From Nitrospirota bacterium (GTDB lineage: Bacteria > Nitrospirota_A > Leptospirillia > Leptospirillales > Leptospirillaceae): a stretch of DNA of 19,901 nt. This document shows positions 1-6,613 of this stretch, one piece after another; the first letter of the stretch is position 1, and each line of letters begins with the position of its first letter. The stretch covers positions 1 through 19,901 of the forward strand of contig JAKBPM010000018.1 in the NCBI GenBank assembly GCA_021829515.1. Direction: 5' to 3'. A program made the position numbers and the translations under genes. A model generated the notes under the pieces. That model was not told the DNA's origin, made no database searches, and saw nothing but the letters and a program-made list of their open reading frames with translations.

Positions 1-260
1 TCCGTCAGTCCCGAACGAATCAGCGTTCCCACCGGCTTCGTCTCGAAGTAGGCCGGAGTCAGATAGAGAGGACGACTGACGAAGCCCAGGCCGTTCAACA
101 CCAGGGCCAGGACCGCCTCTCCTGCTGCCACACCCCGCTGGGGAGCCGGCGGAATCATCCGGTCGATGATCTCCACCAGACGGATCTTCCGAGCCACACC
201 CGAGACGATCCCCAGATGGTCGATCCGGCGAACCTGCGATAAGAGTCCATTTTCTTCCAC
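1..260 (-). CDS. IS1634-family transposase, N-terminal part (runs off the window)
   Basis: Reading from a GTG at 260, the frame stays open to the window edge, giving the first 86 residues of a DDE transposase. Residues such as RIDHLGIVSGVARKI near the start and LNGLGFVSRPLYLTP further on match the DUF4277 region that opens IS1634-type (IS4 superfamily) transposases, and spacing between these blocks is normal. A GGGAGG ribosome site sits five bases before the GTG; an ATG nearby is in a different frame. The catalytic DDE residues lie outside the window. The element sits directly beyond the truncated relaxase gene, so it is the likely cause of that truncation. The family call is from recognised sequence blocks, not a search. 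Confidence 0.85.
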   Translation of the reverse strand, partial: MEENGLLSQVRRIDHLGIVSGVARKIRLVEIIDRMIPPAPQRGVAAGEAVLALVLNGLGFVSRPLYLTPAYFETKPVGTLIRSGLT

Positions 261-363
261 CCATGCCTCCCGATTACACTCTGTCGAGAGCCATTAACTC
301 GCACTCAGATATGAAAAATCAAGTAAAATTTCTCGTAAGAAAATATCGTTAAAGGAAAATCAC
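261..363. other. Probable end of the IS element (non-coding, AT-rich)
   Basis: This stretch between the transposase start and the relaxase stop codon is much more AT-rich than either side, as expected for the terminal region and promoter of an insertion sequence. The outer end of the IS should lie near 363 because the relaxase frame stops there. The terminal inverted repeat cannot be confirmed because the other end of the element is not in the window. Confidence 0.5.
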
Positions 364-1686
364 TTACAAATCTCCAAAAACTTCACGAGAGAACTGCTGA
401 ATGTGGGCTACAACATGGGAGCGGTCCTCTTTCCCGTCCCTTGCCCGGGCGAGGATCCCCCGCTCGAGCTCCAGTATTTCCTTGGTGGTGAAATACGTTT
501 CTCCAACATTTCCCCGGAGCTTGACCAACTCCGGATCCCGCGTCATTGCCTCGACTTCTTTTTTCACGTCCTCGATGCCCTGCCCCCGGTGGGACAGTTC
601 GACGGGCACCACTTTGAAAAGATCCTTCTCCTGGAACACGGCGTCTTTTGCAGTGAGGACATTGAAGAAACCCTTCCGATCGATTTCGTAACCGGCCACT
701 TTTTCTTTTTCGATGGTCCTCAGCTTCTCAACCGACTCCCGGGTCACGCCGTATTCTCCGGCGATCTTCTCCCACTGTTCCCGGAGGACCTCCGGATCCA
801 GAACCTCCTTCATCCGGCGTGTATCGAGGGCTGCCACTTCCGCCGCCTTTCCTCCGGAAAATCCTTTTTCCCGGAGAGCGGCTTCGATCTCCGCCCGCCG
901 CTTGGAAAACTCCTCCTCCAGCGCCTTCGGGATCCCGGCCAGCCGGAAGTAGTCCCGGTCCGCCTCGATCCCGAATCCCAACTCCTTCAGGTTCCCGGCC
1001 AGATCCGCCCGGTACATCGCCCCCAAGGCCAGCTTCCATTCGTAGATCTGTTTCGGCTCGATGGTCCCAAATGTCCCGTCCATTCTCTGGAGGAGATTTT
1101 GGAGCATTGCGTGGGAGTGGAGCTGGCAATCAAGATCCCGGCTCGACCCATGCAGAAAAACGGCGACGAGAAGACGGGACTTCTCTGTCTCGACCCCGCA
1201 TTTCCCCCTCCGAGCAAGGGGGAAATGCTCTTCGATGAAGTCGATGACTGCTCCCACAGCCTGGCTCTGAGCGTCCTCAATCGCCTGACGGGTCCCGTCG
1301 TCTCCGGTGGCCCACGCGATAGAGACGCTCTTCGGGGCGGAGAAGGTCAGGTCCCAAGCGTACCGTCTGTCCGTTCCGGATCCCTGGACAAGACCTTCGC
1401 CGGCTCGCGGATCAAGGCCCTGGAGGGATTGGATATGATCCTCGCGGTTCACCGCTCCGGAGAGTCCAAGGACGGAGGCTCCGGAGCCCATCCACACGGA
1501 GGGGGTCTTGTTGTTCCCCTGATTGTAATAGTCTTCGACGCCCCCGGGGAGAAGTTCAGCTTCTTTCCCAGCCCCGGGGGGAAACATTCCCCGTGTTTCG
1601 AGCTCCCGGCGCACCTCGTCCGGATAGTCGGCCGTTTTCTCGATATCGGCCCGGCTTTTCCCCTTTTTTACGCTGATGGACAGCAT
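364..1686 (-). CDS. MobF-type conjugative relaxase, truncated after the nicking domain
   Basis: Product is the relaxase domain of the TrwC/TraI (MobF) family, which nicks oriT and stays bound to the transferred strand. The start at 1686 gives MLSISVKKGK and has a GGGGAGG ribosome site; longer versions overlap the previous gene. The tyrosine pair is YY at residues 53-54. The metal-binding triad is H179, H190 and H192 in the block HGSSRDLDCQLHSH, with D186. Full-length MobF relaxases have about 900-1000 or more residues, with a RecD-like helicase after the relaxase domain. Here the protein stops at residue 440 (SREVFGDL), about where the helicase should begin, and IS1634-type DNA follows. Nicking could survive, but unwinding in cis is lost. 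Domain call is confident; residual activity is unknown. Confidence 0.85.
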   Translation of the reverse strand: MLSISVKKGKSRADIEKTADYPDEVRRELETRGMFPPGAGKEAELLPGGVEDYYNQGNNKTPSVWMGSGASVLGLSGAVNREDHIQSLQGLDPRAGEGLVQGSGTDRRYAWDLTFSAPKSVSIAWATGDDGTRQAIEDAQSQAVGAVIDFIEEHFPLARRGKCGVETEKSRLLVAVFLHGSSRDLDCQLHSHAMLQNLLQRMDGTFGTIEPKQIYEWKLALGAMYRADLAGNLKELGFGIEADRDYFRLAGIPKALEEEFSKRRAEIEAALREKGFSGGKAAEVAALDTRRMKEVLDPEVLREQWEKIAGEYGVTRESVEKLRTIEKEKVAGYEIDRKGFFNVLTAKDAVFQEKDLFKVVPVELSHRGQGIEDVKKEVEAMTRDPELVKLRGNVGETYFTTKEILELERGILARARDGKEDRSHVVAHIQQFSREVFGDL

Positions 1687-1697
1687 TCCCTCCCCTT

Positions 1698-1976
1698 TCA
1701 ATGGCTGAATATACGACCGCCTTCTTCGCCCGCGGGGGACCCTTCGCCGACGGCAATTTCCTGAAAGGTGATCTTTTCGAGATTCTGCCGGATCAGGTCC
1801 ACCTCCTGTCTCATATGGAACAGGTATTGTTTGACCGTCTCCCATCTGGGAAAACTGATCTCGTCTCCATAGACTCCGCAATCCAGGATCGTAATCATGG
1901 AGTCGAGATTGTCCAGGCGGATCATGGTGTCAGTCTGCAAATCCGCGTTTCGGATGATATGTGTCACTGTCCCCAT
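1698..1976 (-). CDS. Small protein of unknown function in the transfer cluster
   Basis: Encodes 92 residues from the ATG at 1976, which has a GGAGG ribosome site six bases away; an upstream ATG at 2012 has none as good. It ends 11 bases before the relaxase start, so it is probably co-transcribed with it. The sequence is acidic in the middle, with likely helices at MIRLDNLDSMITILD and YLFHMRQEVDLIRQNLEKI. There is no signal peptide or membrane segment. I do not recognise a family. Its position between a ribbon-helix-helix protein and the relaxase suggests an accessory of the relaxosome, which is inference from context only. Confidence 0.6.
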   Translation of the reverse strand: MGTVTHIIRNADLQTDTMIRLDNLDSMITILDCGVYGDEISFPRWETVKQYLFHMRQEVDLIRQNLEKITFQEIAVGEGSPAGEEGGRIFSH

Positions 1977-2008
1977 GGGCTGTCCTCCTTGGGTTAAAAT
2001 GAAATTCG

Positions 2009-2179
2009 TCACGCCTTCTTTTTTCCTCTGGGGTTATTGCTTTCCAAGACCCATTCCCCCGTCACGAGTTTCCGGATCAGCATCCGGATCCGTTCCGAAT
2101 CCGTCCGGGCGGGAATCGAACGGAGAACCTCCAGCTCCGGATCGGAAAGCGCAACGGACACGATGTTTCTCCGGTTCAT
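2009..2179 (-). CDS. Short ribbon-helix-helix-like DNA-binding protein
   Basis: Encodes 56 residues starting MNRRNIVSVALSDPELEVL. The pattern is a short beta strand (IVSVALS) followed by two helices around ELEVLRSIP and SERIRMLIRKLV, typical of CopG/Arc ribbon-helix-helix proteins. The ATG overlaps the stop of the upstream gene as ATGA, with GGAGG five bases away, so translation is probably coupled. Small RHH proteins encoded next to MobF relaxases (TrwA of R388, TraY of F) bind oriT and control nicking and their own promoter. That role fits but rests on position and fold pattern. The last eight residues are basic (PRGKKKA end). Confidence 0.65.
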   Translation of the reverse strand: MNRRNIVSVALSDPELEVLRSIPARTDSERIRMLIRKLVTGEWVLESNNPRGKKKA

Positions 2180-2808
2180 CGGATCCTCCATCCATAGATC
2201 CTGTCCTTGGTCCCATAGGGATAGCACCAGGTTTGGCCATTCCGATCTTCGATCTTCCAGCCCGGCCGATCGCATTGGGTAAAAATCCTGATTTGACCTC
2301 CGATGATCAACCCCTCCGCATAGGCTCCCGCGCGGCCCGCCTGGTAGGCCTTCCACCCGATTTCCCCGGCCAGGGCAACCACTATGACGGCGGACGAGAC
2401 TGCGCCGATCAGAGCCCACTTCCGGGCTTGGATCCGGAGGGCCTGGGCATGGGTGGATTGGACGATCTGGTCCACAGCCTTTTTGACCGCTGAACTCATC
2501 ATCTGGGAGAGCGCCTGGTTCAGGGAGGCTTTGGCGGTGGCCTCCGCCTTCTGGACTTCCGCCACCGACGCGGCGATGACCTGATTCGAGGCCTCCCGCA
2601 ATCTGGACGTCACGGCCTCAACCTCCTTCCGGGTCGATTCCGGCCAGACTTGGTAGAGGTTCTGGTAGAATTCCAGGGCCAGCAGAATTTCCCAGAGGGC
2701 GTCGTTGTCTTCTATCCCGAGAACCTTCTGGATCTTGAGGATCCGTGTTGCGACCTCCACCGGCATCGGTTTTCCGAACAGTTCTTGCCATCGATCCTCG
2801 ATCTTCAC
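2176..2808 (-). CDS. Membrane-anchored coiled-coil protein of the transfer cluster
   Basis: Encodes 210 residues from a GTG at 2808, preceded by GGAGG and starting one base after the upstream ATPase gene ends. The N-terminal half (about residues 1-60) is soluble. Residues about 60-125 are an alanine- and glutamine-rich helix likely to form a coiled coil. One membrane segment follows at about 131-150 (WALIGAVSSAVIVVALAGEI). The last 60 residues are glycine-rich, with two cysteines (C179 and C195) and a tyrosine/tryptophan-rich tail. The layout resembles small plasmid transfer proteins that anchor relaxosome parts to the membrane. I do not recognise a named family with certainty, so the role is inferred from the operon. 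Confidence 0.65.
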   Translation of the reverse strand: MKIEDRWQELFGKPMPVEVATRILKIQKVLGIEDNDALWEILLALEFYQNLYQVWPESTRKEVEAVTSRLREASNQVIAASVAEVQKAEATAKASLNQALSQMMSSAVKKAVDQIVQSTHAQALRIQARKWALIGAVSSAVIVVALAGEIGWKAYQAGRAGAYAEGLIIGGQIRIFTQCDRPGWKIEDRNGQTWCYPYGTKDRIYGWRIR

Positions 2809-2809
2809 C

Positions 2810-3487
2810 TCAGACCTCCGCGTTCAAGAACATGGTATAGACCAGTTTTCTCCATCTCTTGAGCTCGATCCGGTTCCCGAAGGGCATCTTTTCGGATGCC
2901 CTGGCAATCGAAAGCCGATCCACATAAAGAGAATGACTGACCCGCTTGGCGACCTTGGGAAAATCGAGGGTCTTTCCTCCGGCCGCTTCGACCTCATTTC
3001 GGATCCCAGAATCGTTATAGAGCCGAAAATCGTCGGCCTCCCCGAAGAACAGGTTCCGGCACACGTGGATCCGGACTTTCTCTTCTTCCTTCCCTCCCAT
3101 CTCCCTCCAGAATCTTTTCAGAAGTTCGATAGAATCCCTTTGGGTATTGACGACCCAGAACACCGTCAGGCTCCGATCCAACTCTTGGAGAGCTTCTCTG
3201 AGTCTGGCCGTGCTATCCGAGGCATCGGTTCCCGCCGCGGAGTTCACAACCACGGGACTGTCCGACTCCGCGACAAAATTGGCGAAGTCGATCCAGGCGT
3301 CTTCCCCTCCAAGATCCAGGGCTTCGAATCTTGAGACCTCCTGTTTGTAGGCCATTCCGACATCCGGGTTGGCCGTGTCCGTTTCGAGTAAAGCGGGGCC
3401 TTGATCTTTCAGATAATCAAGCAGAGCCATCGTGATCATGGATTTCCCGACTCCGCCTTTTGCGCCGTTCACAAGATAAATTCCCAT
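2810..3487 (-). CDS. ParA/MinD-type ATPase, TraL/StbB-like
   Basis: Encodes 225 residues. The deviant Walker A motif KGGVGKS is at residues 10-16, close to the N-terminus as in ParA, MinD and TraL proteins, and DTANPDVG near residues 37-44 matches the following Walker A' region. There is no N-terminal HTH, so it belongs to the short class. The ATG at 3487 has an AGGAGA ribosome site. No ParB-like partner follows; instead it is flanked by a TraK-like protein and a membrane protein. That arrangement fits transfer ATPases such as TraL of RP4 or StbB of R388, which link plasmid positioning with conjugation. ATPase identity is firm; choosing between transfer and partition is inference. Confidence 0.8.
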   Translation of the reverse strand: MGIYLVNGAKGGVGKSMITMALLDYLKDQGPALLETDTANPDVGMAYKQEVSRFEALDLGGEDAWIDFANFVAESDSPVVVNSAAGTDASDSTARLREALQELDRSLTVFWVVNTQRDSIELLKRFWREMGGKEEEKVRIHVCRNLFFGEADDFRLYNDSGIRNEVEAAGGKTLDFPKVAKRVSHSLYVDRLSIARASEKMPFGNRIELKRWRKLVYTMFLNAEV

Positions 3488-3506
3488 CTATTTCTCCTTT
3501 GTTTGT

Positions 3507-3965
3507 TTAGAGATCCGTGTCTTCCGGAAGGTCAAAGTGGCTCTTGTATTGGCTTTTCTCCGGAGCCTGCGGAGGGGGCAAAGGCTCTTTTTTCCGCGCG
3601 GGAAGATCCCGCAATCCGGCCTTTTCCGGATTCTTTTGCTCCACCTCTGTTTTAAGCACGTCCTTTCTGACAGGTTTGCTCTGGCGAAGGTTTTCCGCTT
3701 CTCCAACGATCCGGGGAGCGATTCTCAAAAAATGGCGTCGACTGATCTCAAATCCGGCCCTATCTAGTCGGCTCCAGATCTTCTCCCACGAAAGCCCCCG
3801 CTTTCTGAGAATCAGAAAAGCACCGGCTAGCTCGTTCAATGAATCCGCGAGCGTCCTACGTTTCTCTATCGGTTCCTCGAGTTCGGCCAGAATCTGCCCG
3901 CGAACCATGTCGATATCGATGTCGCCCCTTATGTCACCCCTTTTTGGCACTCTCTCTGTCACCAC
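3507..3965 (-). CDS. TraK/StbC-like accessory protein, candidate oriT-binding protein
   Basis: Encodes up to 152 residues. Residues about 55-85 (GLSWEKIWSRLDRAGFEISR, then RHFLR) resemble the core of RP4 TraK and related small plasmid proteins, where a W-x-x-(I/L) helix precedes a conserved Y/F-x-x-F/Y segment. The C-terminal 55 residues are charged and proline-rich, so probably disordered. The start is uncertain: the GTG at 3965 has only a weak ribosome site, and an ATG at 3908 would shorten it by 19 residues. It is the first gene of the minus-strand cluster and its promoter must lie in the repeat-rich region beyond 3965. TraK-like proteins bind oriT in RP4; here that is inferred. Confidence 0.6.
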   Translation of the reverse strand: MVTERVPKRGDIRGDIDIDMVRGQILAELEEPIEKRRTLADSLNELAGAFLILRKRGLSWEKIWSRLDRAGFEISRRHFLRIAPRIVGEAENLRQSKPVRKDVLKTEVEQKNPEKAGLRDLPARKKEPLPPPQAPEKSQYKSHFDLPEDTDL

Positions 3966-4211
3966 CTATGGCACCCCATTTGGCATGTCATGGGTGGTGA
4001 TATAAGGTTTCAACGAGATCTGGAGCCGTCTTTTCGGCTAAAAACAGCAGACGGATCCGCGATTTTTCACCACCCGGTGAGTCGGGTGTGCTTAAACCTT
4101 GCTTTTCTCCTCCTCCCGGGAGGACCGTTCCATGTTCTCTGGATCCCCGGCTCCGGATTGGTGGACTTTCTTCGTCCGAAACTACCGGCTGACCCGTCGC
4201 CCACTTGAATT
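3966..4211. other. Repeat-rich divergent intergenic region, candidate oriT of the MobF module
   Basis: This gap lies between the minus-strand transfer cluster and the plus-strand toxin-antitoxin genes. It holds TCACCACC at 3959-3966 with its inverse GGTGGTGA at 3993-4000, a second TCACCACC at 4067-4074, the inverted repeat CACCCG/CGGGTG at 4071-4088 with a six-base loop, AGCCG/CGGCT at 4024-4039, and the 14-bp palindrome TCCTCCCGGGAGGA at 4111-4124. Such clustered inverted repeats next to relaxosome genes are typical of oriT. I cannot place a nick site by similarity. The same repeats could instead be operators of the cluster. Confidence 0.4.
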
Positions 4212-4240
4212 TTGACTATTTGTATTCAATCGAATACAAT
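4212..4240 (+). promoter_or_regulatory. Sigma70-type promoter with an embedded operator for the toxin-antitoxin pair
   Basis: TTGACT at 4212-4217 and TACAAT at 4235-4240 are separated by exactly 17 bases. The perfect inverted repeat TGTATTC-AATC-GAATACA at 4221-4238 fills the spacer and overlaps the -10 box, where a bound repressor would block RNA polymerase. The predicted transcription start, about seven bases after the -10 box, falls on or next to the toxin ATG at 4247. Confidence 0.7.
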
Positions 4241-4246
4241 TCTTTC

Positions 4247-4540
4247 ATGATTACCCTCCGGCAGACCGAGACCTTCTCTCGCTGGTTTTCTTCTCTGAAG
4301 GATCGGTCTGGACGGGTCCGGATCCTGTCCCGACTGGACCGAATTGCGATGGGGAATTTTGGCGATGTGAAAGCGGTGGGAGAAGGCATTTCGGAGATCC
4401 GGATCAGTACGGGCCCCGGCTACCGCCTGTATTTCGTCCGCCGGGAAAAAACGGTGATCCTCCTTCTTTGCGGCGGCAACAAATCGACGCAGGACCGGGA
4501 CATCGCCCGGGCCAAAGACCTGGCAAAAACACTGGAGTGA
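4247..4540 (+). CDS. higB: RelE/HigB-like addiction-module toxin
   Basis: Encodes 97 residues, MITLRQTETFSRWF onward. It matches the small RelE-superfamily 'addiction module killer protein' family: the opening T-E-x-F-x-x-W, the central GDVKAVGEGISEIRI and GPGYRLYFV blocks, and the late LLLCGGNKSTQDRDI block are all present. These toxins act on mRNA at the ribosome. Usual family length is about 95-105 residues, so the gene looks complete. The ATG at 4247 lines up with the family's usual start and has no Shine-Dalgarno site. A strong promoter puts the transcript start at the ATG, so it may be translated as a leaderless mRNA. The antitoxin follows three bases after the stop codon. The symbol is by family resemblance. 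Confidence 0.88.
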   Translation: MITLRQTETFSRWFSSLKDRSGRVRILSRLDRIAMGNFGDVKAVGEGISEIRISTGPGYRLYFVRREKTVILLLCGGNKSTQDRDIARAKDLAKTLE

Positions 4541-4543
4541 GCC

Positions 4544-4825
4544 ATGAAAGAAAAAATCACGGATTTCGATCCCGCGGCCTATCTCGACAGCGAGGAGACC
4601 ATTGCGGAATATCTGACCGTCACCCTTGAAGAGAACGATCCCGACCTTCTTTTGGCGGCTCTTTCGAACGTGGCCAAAGCCCGGGGAATGGCCCAAATCG
4701 CCAAGGATTCCGGTCTCGGGCGGGAAAGCCTCTACAAGGCCCTGACGCCCGGTTCCAAGCCGCGATTCGAGACGATCATGAAGGTGATGCACGCCCTGGG
4801 CGTCAAGCTGTCCGCTCACGCCTGA
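4544..4825 (+). CDS. higA: HigA-like HTH antitoxin
   Basis: Encodes 93 residues. The C-terminal half holds a helix-turn-helix: ARGMAQIAKDSGLGRESLYK followed by the characteristic ALTPGSKPRFETIMKV block of the 'addiction module antidote' family paired with the upstream toxin. The N-terminal part (KITDFDPAAYLDSEETIAEY) is the usual toxin-contacting start of this family. GGAG lies eight bases before the ATG, within the toxin's last codons, so both are read from one message. The antitoxin probably represses the operon by binding the inverted repeat in the promoter at 4221-4238. The pair likely stabilises the plasmid. Family call is firm; operator binding is inferred. Confidence 0.88.
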   Translation: MKEKITDFDPAAYLDSEETIAEYLTVTLEENDPDLLLAALSNVAKARGMAQIAKDSGLGRESLYKALTPGSKPRFETIMKVMHALGVKLSAHA

Positions 4826-4893
4826 CCCTCCGTCTCCAACAGTCCCGTCGCGGATGTCTTCCTGATCGCTCGGCGGTTGAAGAGGCGTTTGAA

Positions 4894-5196
4894 ATGGCCA
4901 AATCTGTCAAGGAACATGAAAAAATGGAAAAAGCTCGGGATATTTGACAGGAAGTCCTGAAAAGCGTCCGAGAAATCTAGGCTGGAAAAGGGAAGAAGGT
5001 TTCAGTGACCCTCTCTGCCGTCGCCCGAGTCCGGAATAGGTCTGCTCCTTCACAAAGCGATTTCGCCGGAATTCTTTGGGGCTCGGTCCGAACACTCCAG
5101 GAATAGGGACGGAAAAAGCCTTCCGGGGCCGCAGTGCCCCTTCTTCGAATCGCGGAAAAGAACCCTGCCGTACTACTGGAAGTCATGGTCGGCTGA
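4894..5196 (+). pseudogene. Decayed XRE/HigA-type antitoxin gene with three in-frame stops
   Basis: One frame runs 101 codons from the ATG at 4894 to the stop at 5196 and reads as an XRE antitoxin, interrupted by TGA at 4945-4947, TAG at 4978-4980 and TAG at 5104-5106. After the second stop it gives ARVRNRSAPSQSDFAGILW, then GSVRTLQE, stop, then GRKKPSGAAVPLLRIAEKNP. Intact relatives have SQSEFAxLLGVSVRTLQxWEQGRRxPSGAA and then LLRIAxxxP, so the frame is preserved and the Trp-Glu-Gln segment is lost at the third stop. No frameshift is needed. No toxin partner is visible beside it. This is probably a dead antitoxin next to a live toxin-antitoxin pair. Confidence 0.75.
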
Positions 5197-5197
5197 T

Positions 5198-5431
5198 TCA
5201 AACTGTCCCCCGCTTTCCCGCGACTCCCGTCCGATTCGTGGGGACGGGCCCCAATCCCCCTCGTTCATTGACGACGAGGGAGGGATCTCCGGCTTTGGGC
5301 TTTTCCTCCTCGAAATTATTCCGGATGATCCTTCGAATAACATCTCCACGGCTCCGACCTTCTTCTCGCGCTATTTGGTCGATCTTTGTAAGAAATTCGT
5401 TGTCAATTCTGATAGAACAATGTTTTTTCAC
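5198..5431 (-). CDS. Ribbon-helix-helix (CopG-like) DNA-binding protein
   Basis: Encodes 77 residues from a GTG at 5431 with GGAGGAGA directly upstream. The first 45 residues form a textbook RHH domain: strand CSIRIDNEF, helix LTKIDQIAREEG, turn RSRGD, helix VIRRIIRNNFEEE. The remaining 30 residues are proline- and glycine-rich and may be disordered. Its stop codon lies one base beyond the antitoxin pseudogene, in the opposite direction. RHH proteins of this size act as plasmid copy-number or antitoxin repressors. No toxin is encoded next to it on the same strand, so it is more likely an orphan regulator. The ATGGGA repeats upstream of it could be its operator, which is speculation. Confidence 0.75.
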   Translation of the reverse strand: MKKHCSIRIDNEFLTKIDQIAREEGRSRGDVIRRIIRNNFEEEKPKAGDPSLVVNERGGLGPVPTNRTGVAGKRGTV

Positions 5432-5892
5432 CTCTCCTCCATCCGTTTTTTTGAATGGTCTATCGTGGGACGATGTGATTGTCTCAGGTCGGGACTTTTT
5501 AGAAAATTAGGGCACTTATGGAACGATGGGAGTAGATGGGACAAAGAGGAAAAATATGGGATGGGAGAGATAGATCTATGGGATCAGAAGATCTTGATCG
5601 GGAAGAAAATTGATAAGGCGAGATAATAAATCGGCGTTTTGGAATCAACATGATTAATGAGAATTTATAGTGATGCGTCTATGGCGTATCGCGACCAGGT
5701 TTACGGGTTGAAGGAAAGGGGTGTGCTCATGTTGGGGTAAATGTATTTATCCCCGCTGTGCCGAATGTTCCATGTCGAAGGACAGTTTTTCGTATCGGGC
5801 ACATGCCCAAGCGATGGGCCAAAACGCTCGTCGCTTTTTTGTTGGAAGGATACTACGGTAAATTCAATGCAGTCTTAAATGGAGTGAGAATC
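5432..5892. other. Intergenic region with repeated ATGGGA motifs
   Basis: This AT-richer gap separates the RHH gene (minus) from the next plus-strand gene. ATGGGA occurs at 5526, 5536, 5556, 5561 and 5578, with a near copy (ATGGAA) at 5518. The first two steps, 10 and 20 bases, are whole helical turns, but the later ones, 5 and 17, are not. The open frame between 5758 and 5892 has no ribosome site or family resemblance and I treat it as non-coding. Confidence 0.4.
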
Positions 5893-6267
5893 GTGGGCAT
5901 TTATGGAAAAGTGGCGATCGAGGCCGCAAGTCTTGTGCAAGATCGCAGAGCTTCCCCAACGGAAGCGTGGAGAACAGCCGCCCAGGCCATCGAATCGGAA
6001 TCGTCCCGAAGGAAGGGATGTCCCCGAAGCACGTTCATTGGCCTTTGCGAATCCGGACGGATAAGAAACATTCCGGCTGGAAACTATGGTGGCCGCCCCG
6101 GTTCAAAGAACGCTGAATACGGCGTCAAGATGCTCGATACCTTGTTGAAAAGCCCAAAACTGGCCGAAGATAGGGTCCTTTGGCACGCGATCGGGAACGA
6201 TGGACTAAGCCCAAACGGTCAGATGGATGTCGTGATTTCACTCTGGAGAGCGGGAAAACTTATTTGA
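5893..6267 (+). CDS. Small DUF6979-like protein of unknown function
   Basis: Encodes 124 residues from the GTG at 5893, chosen because GGAGTGAG sits just upstream and the recognisable family start (GIYGKVAIEAASLV) follows at once. A longer frame reaches 5758 but its extra part looks non-coding. The blocks EAWRTAAQAIE, KGCPRSTFIGLCESGRIRNI and the late GQMDVVISLW match a family of small uncharacterised proteins I recall as DUF6979. There is no signal peptide or membrane segment. It stands alone, with long non-coding gaps on both sides, and its function is unknown. The DUF name is from memory. Confidence 0.65.
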   Translation: MGIYGKVAIEAASLVQDRRASPTEAWRTAAQAIESESSRRKGCPRSTFIGLCESGRIRNIPAGNYGGRPGSKNAEYGVKMLDTLLKSPKLAEDRVLWHAIGNDGLSPNGQMDVVISLWRAGKLI

Positions 6268-6613
6268 TCACATCCCAGTAGTTCGCCGCGACTTGGAGAC
6301 TTCGGAGAATCACCTATTGTTCAGGGACGGCTTGGTTGTTGACTGAATGATAGGATAAGCCCCAATTCGAATCGAACAGGTTATCTTTCGATTGCTAAAA
6401 ACTCTCAGGTCATTCTAAAAAGTGTCGAATAAACTGAAGGGCCTGATGGAGTCCTCCCCTAGAAAAGGTATTGTCTGTTTTATCGCTTCCTCCTAAGGGG
6501 TTTATCCATCTGTGAGAAAATTGATTCGAGACTGAGGGTCTGCAATTTTATTAGAAAATATGATATGAAAAGTAAGGTTCTTCTAGGTTTTTGAATGCCC
6601 TATCAAGGAATAG
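6268..6613. other. Intergenic gap between two convergent genes
   Basis: This gap lies between the ends of the plus-strand DUF6979-like gene and the minus-strand OLD nuclease. It is AT-rich, increasingly so toward 6613. I see no open frame of note, RNA gene or convincing hairpin terminator here. Confidence 0.5.

Noticed and set aside
403..1764. A 453-codon plus-strand frame opposite the relaxase
   Set aside because: It is the complement of the MobF gene, has no recognisable domain and no ribosome site, and is proline- and leucine-rich as antisense frames of GC-rich genes are.
2705..3334. A 209-codon plus-strand frame opposite the ParA-like ATPase
   Set aside because: Antisense shadow: the minus strand has a Walker A motif and good start sites; this frame has no family match.
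2810..3487. A plasmid partition system (ParA/ParB)
   Set aside because: No ParB-like gene or clear parS array is seen; the neighbours are transfer genes, so a TraL/StbB-type role is likelier.
3517..4005. A 162-codon plus-strand frame over the TraK-like gene
   Set aside because: Serine- and arginine-rich shadow without a ribosome site; the minus-strand gene fits the operon.
4024..4039. AGCCG/CGGCT hairpin as a transcription terminator
   Set aside because: It is not followed by a T-tract on either strand.
5758..5892. An extended N-terminus for the DUF6979-like protein
   Set aside because: The extra residues have no resemblance to the family and no ribosome site; the GTG at 5893 has one.
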